Assembly (NCBI GenBank): GCA_964557575.1
Contig: CAZLBC010000170.1
Span: 1-5,976, forward strand
Direction: 5' to 3'
DNA: 5,976 nt
DNA from: CAZLBC01 sp964557575
Lineage (GTDB): Bacteria; Planctomycetota; Phycisphaerae; SM23-33
In this document: in pieces, positions 5,931-5,976 of the stretch
How the letters are laid out: each line of letters opens with the position of its first letter
Numbering within the stretch: the first letter of the stretch is position 1
Notes under the pieces: model-generated
Told to the model about the DNA's origin: nothing
The model's input: the letters and a program-made list of their open reading frames with translations, nothing else
Databases searched by the model: none
Made by a program: the position numbers and the translations under genes

Positions 5931-5976
5931 TACAGCCGAGATCGTCGTATTGAAGCTGCAGGCACGCCGAACGTGA

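Noticed and set aside
5870..5976. Faint resemblance of TTISAVMIDRLT to the end of IstB-type transposition helper proteins
   Set aside because: The match is about ten residues, the sequence after it diverges completely, and no Walker motifs or insertion-sequence ends are present in the window.

Overview
The window looks like an accessory, rearranged region of a GC-rich bacterial chromosome or metagenomic contig. A planctomycete or a relative is the best guess. The guess rests mainly on a truncated PQQ-like beta-propeller gene (1767-2395, minus strand) whose C-terminal motifs resemble large families I associate with planctomycetes. That assignment is from memory and is tentative. No RNA gene, CRISPR array, or recognisable transposase or integrase is visible.

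Left part (1-2640, GC-rich). The N-terminus of a secreted protein runs off the left edge on the minus strand (1-205). Then comes a 65-bp sequence (415-479) that occurs again, exactly and in the same orientation, at 1767-1831. In both places it encodes, on the minus strand, the same 19-residue tail plus stop of a propeller protein. Between the two copies lies one complete plus-strand gene (629-1750), a 373-residue cytoplasmic protein with a DUF3892-like C-terminal domain. It has its own near-consensus sigma-70 promoter (TTGACG, 17 bp, TATAGT at 516-544) and a good ribosome binding site. Beyond the second copy the propeller gene continues for about 200 codons and then stops making sense near 2395. 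There it abuts, head to head, the last 55 codons of an unrelated plus-strand gene (2397-2564). Both fragments lack their 5' parts, so this is a rearrangement junction or an assembly chimera.

Right part (2670-5976, mostly AT-richer). Three minus-strand genes probably form one transcription unit. First is a 183-residue protein with a helix-turn-helix-like stretch (5379-5930, open reading to the window edge). It overlaps by 8 bp a 519-residue exported protein (3827-5386) with two Ig-like domains and a Ser/Thr-rich amphipathic C-terminal region resembling the membrane-inserting part of beta-pore-forming proteins. After 67 AT-rich bases comes a 362-residue exported all-helical protein (2670-3758). 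Sampled lines in this block are about 28-43% GC against about 52-72% in the left part, which suggests separate origin by transfer.

No established system can be named. The points most worth a second look are the direct-repeat-flanked DUF3892 gene and the coupled genes for two exported proteins in the AT-richer island.
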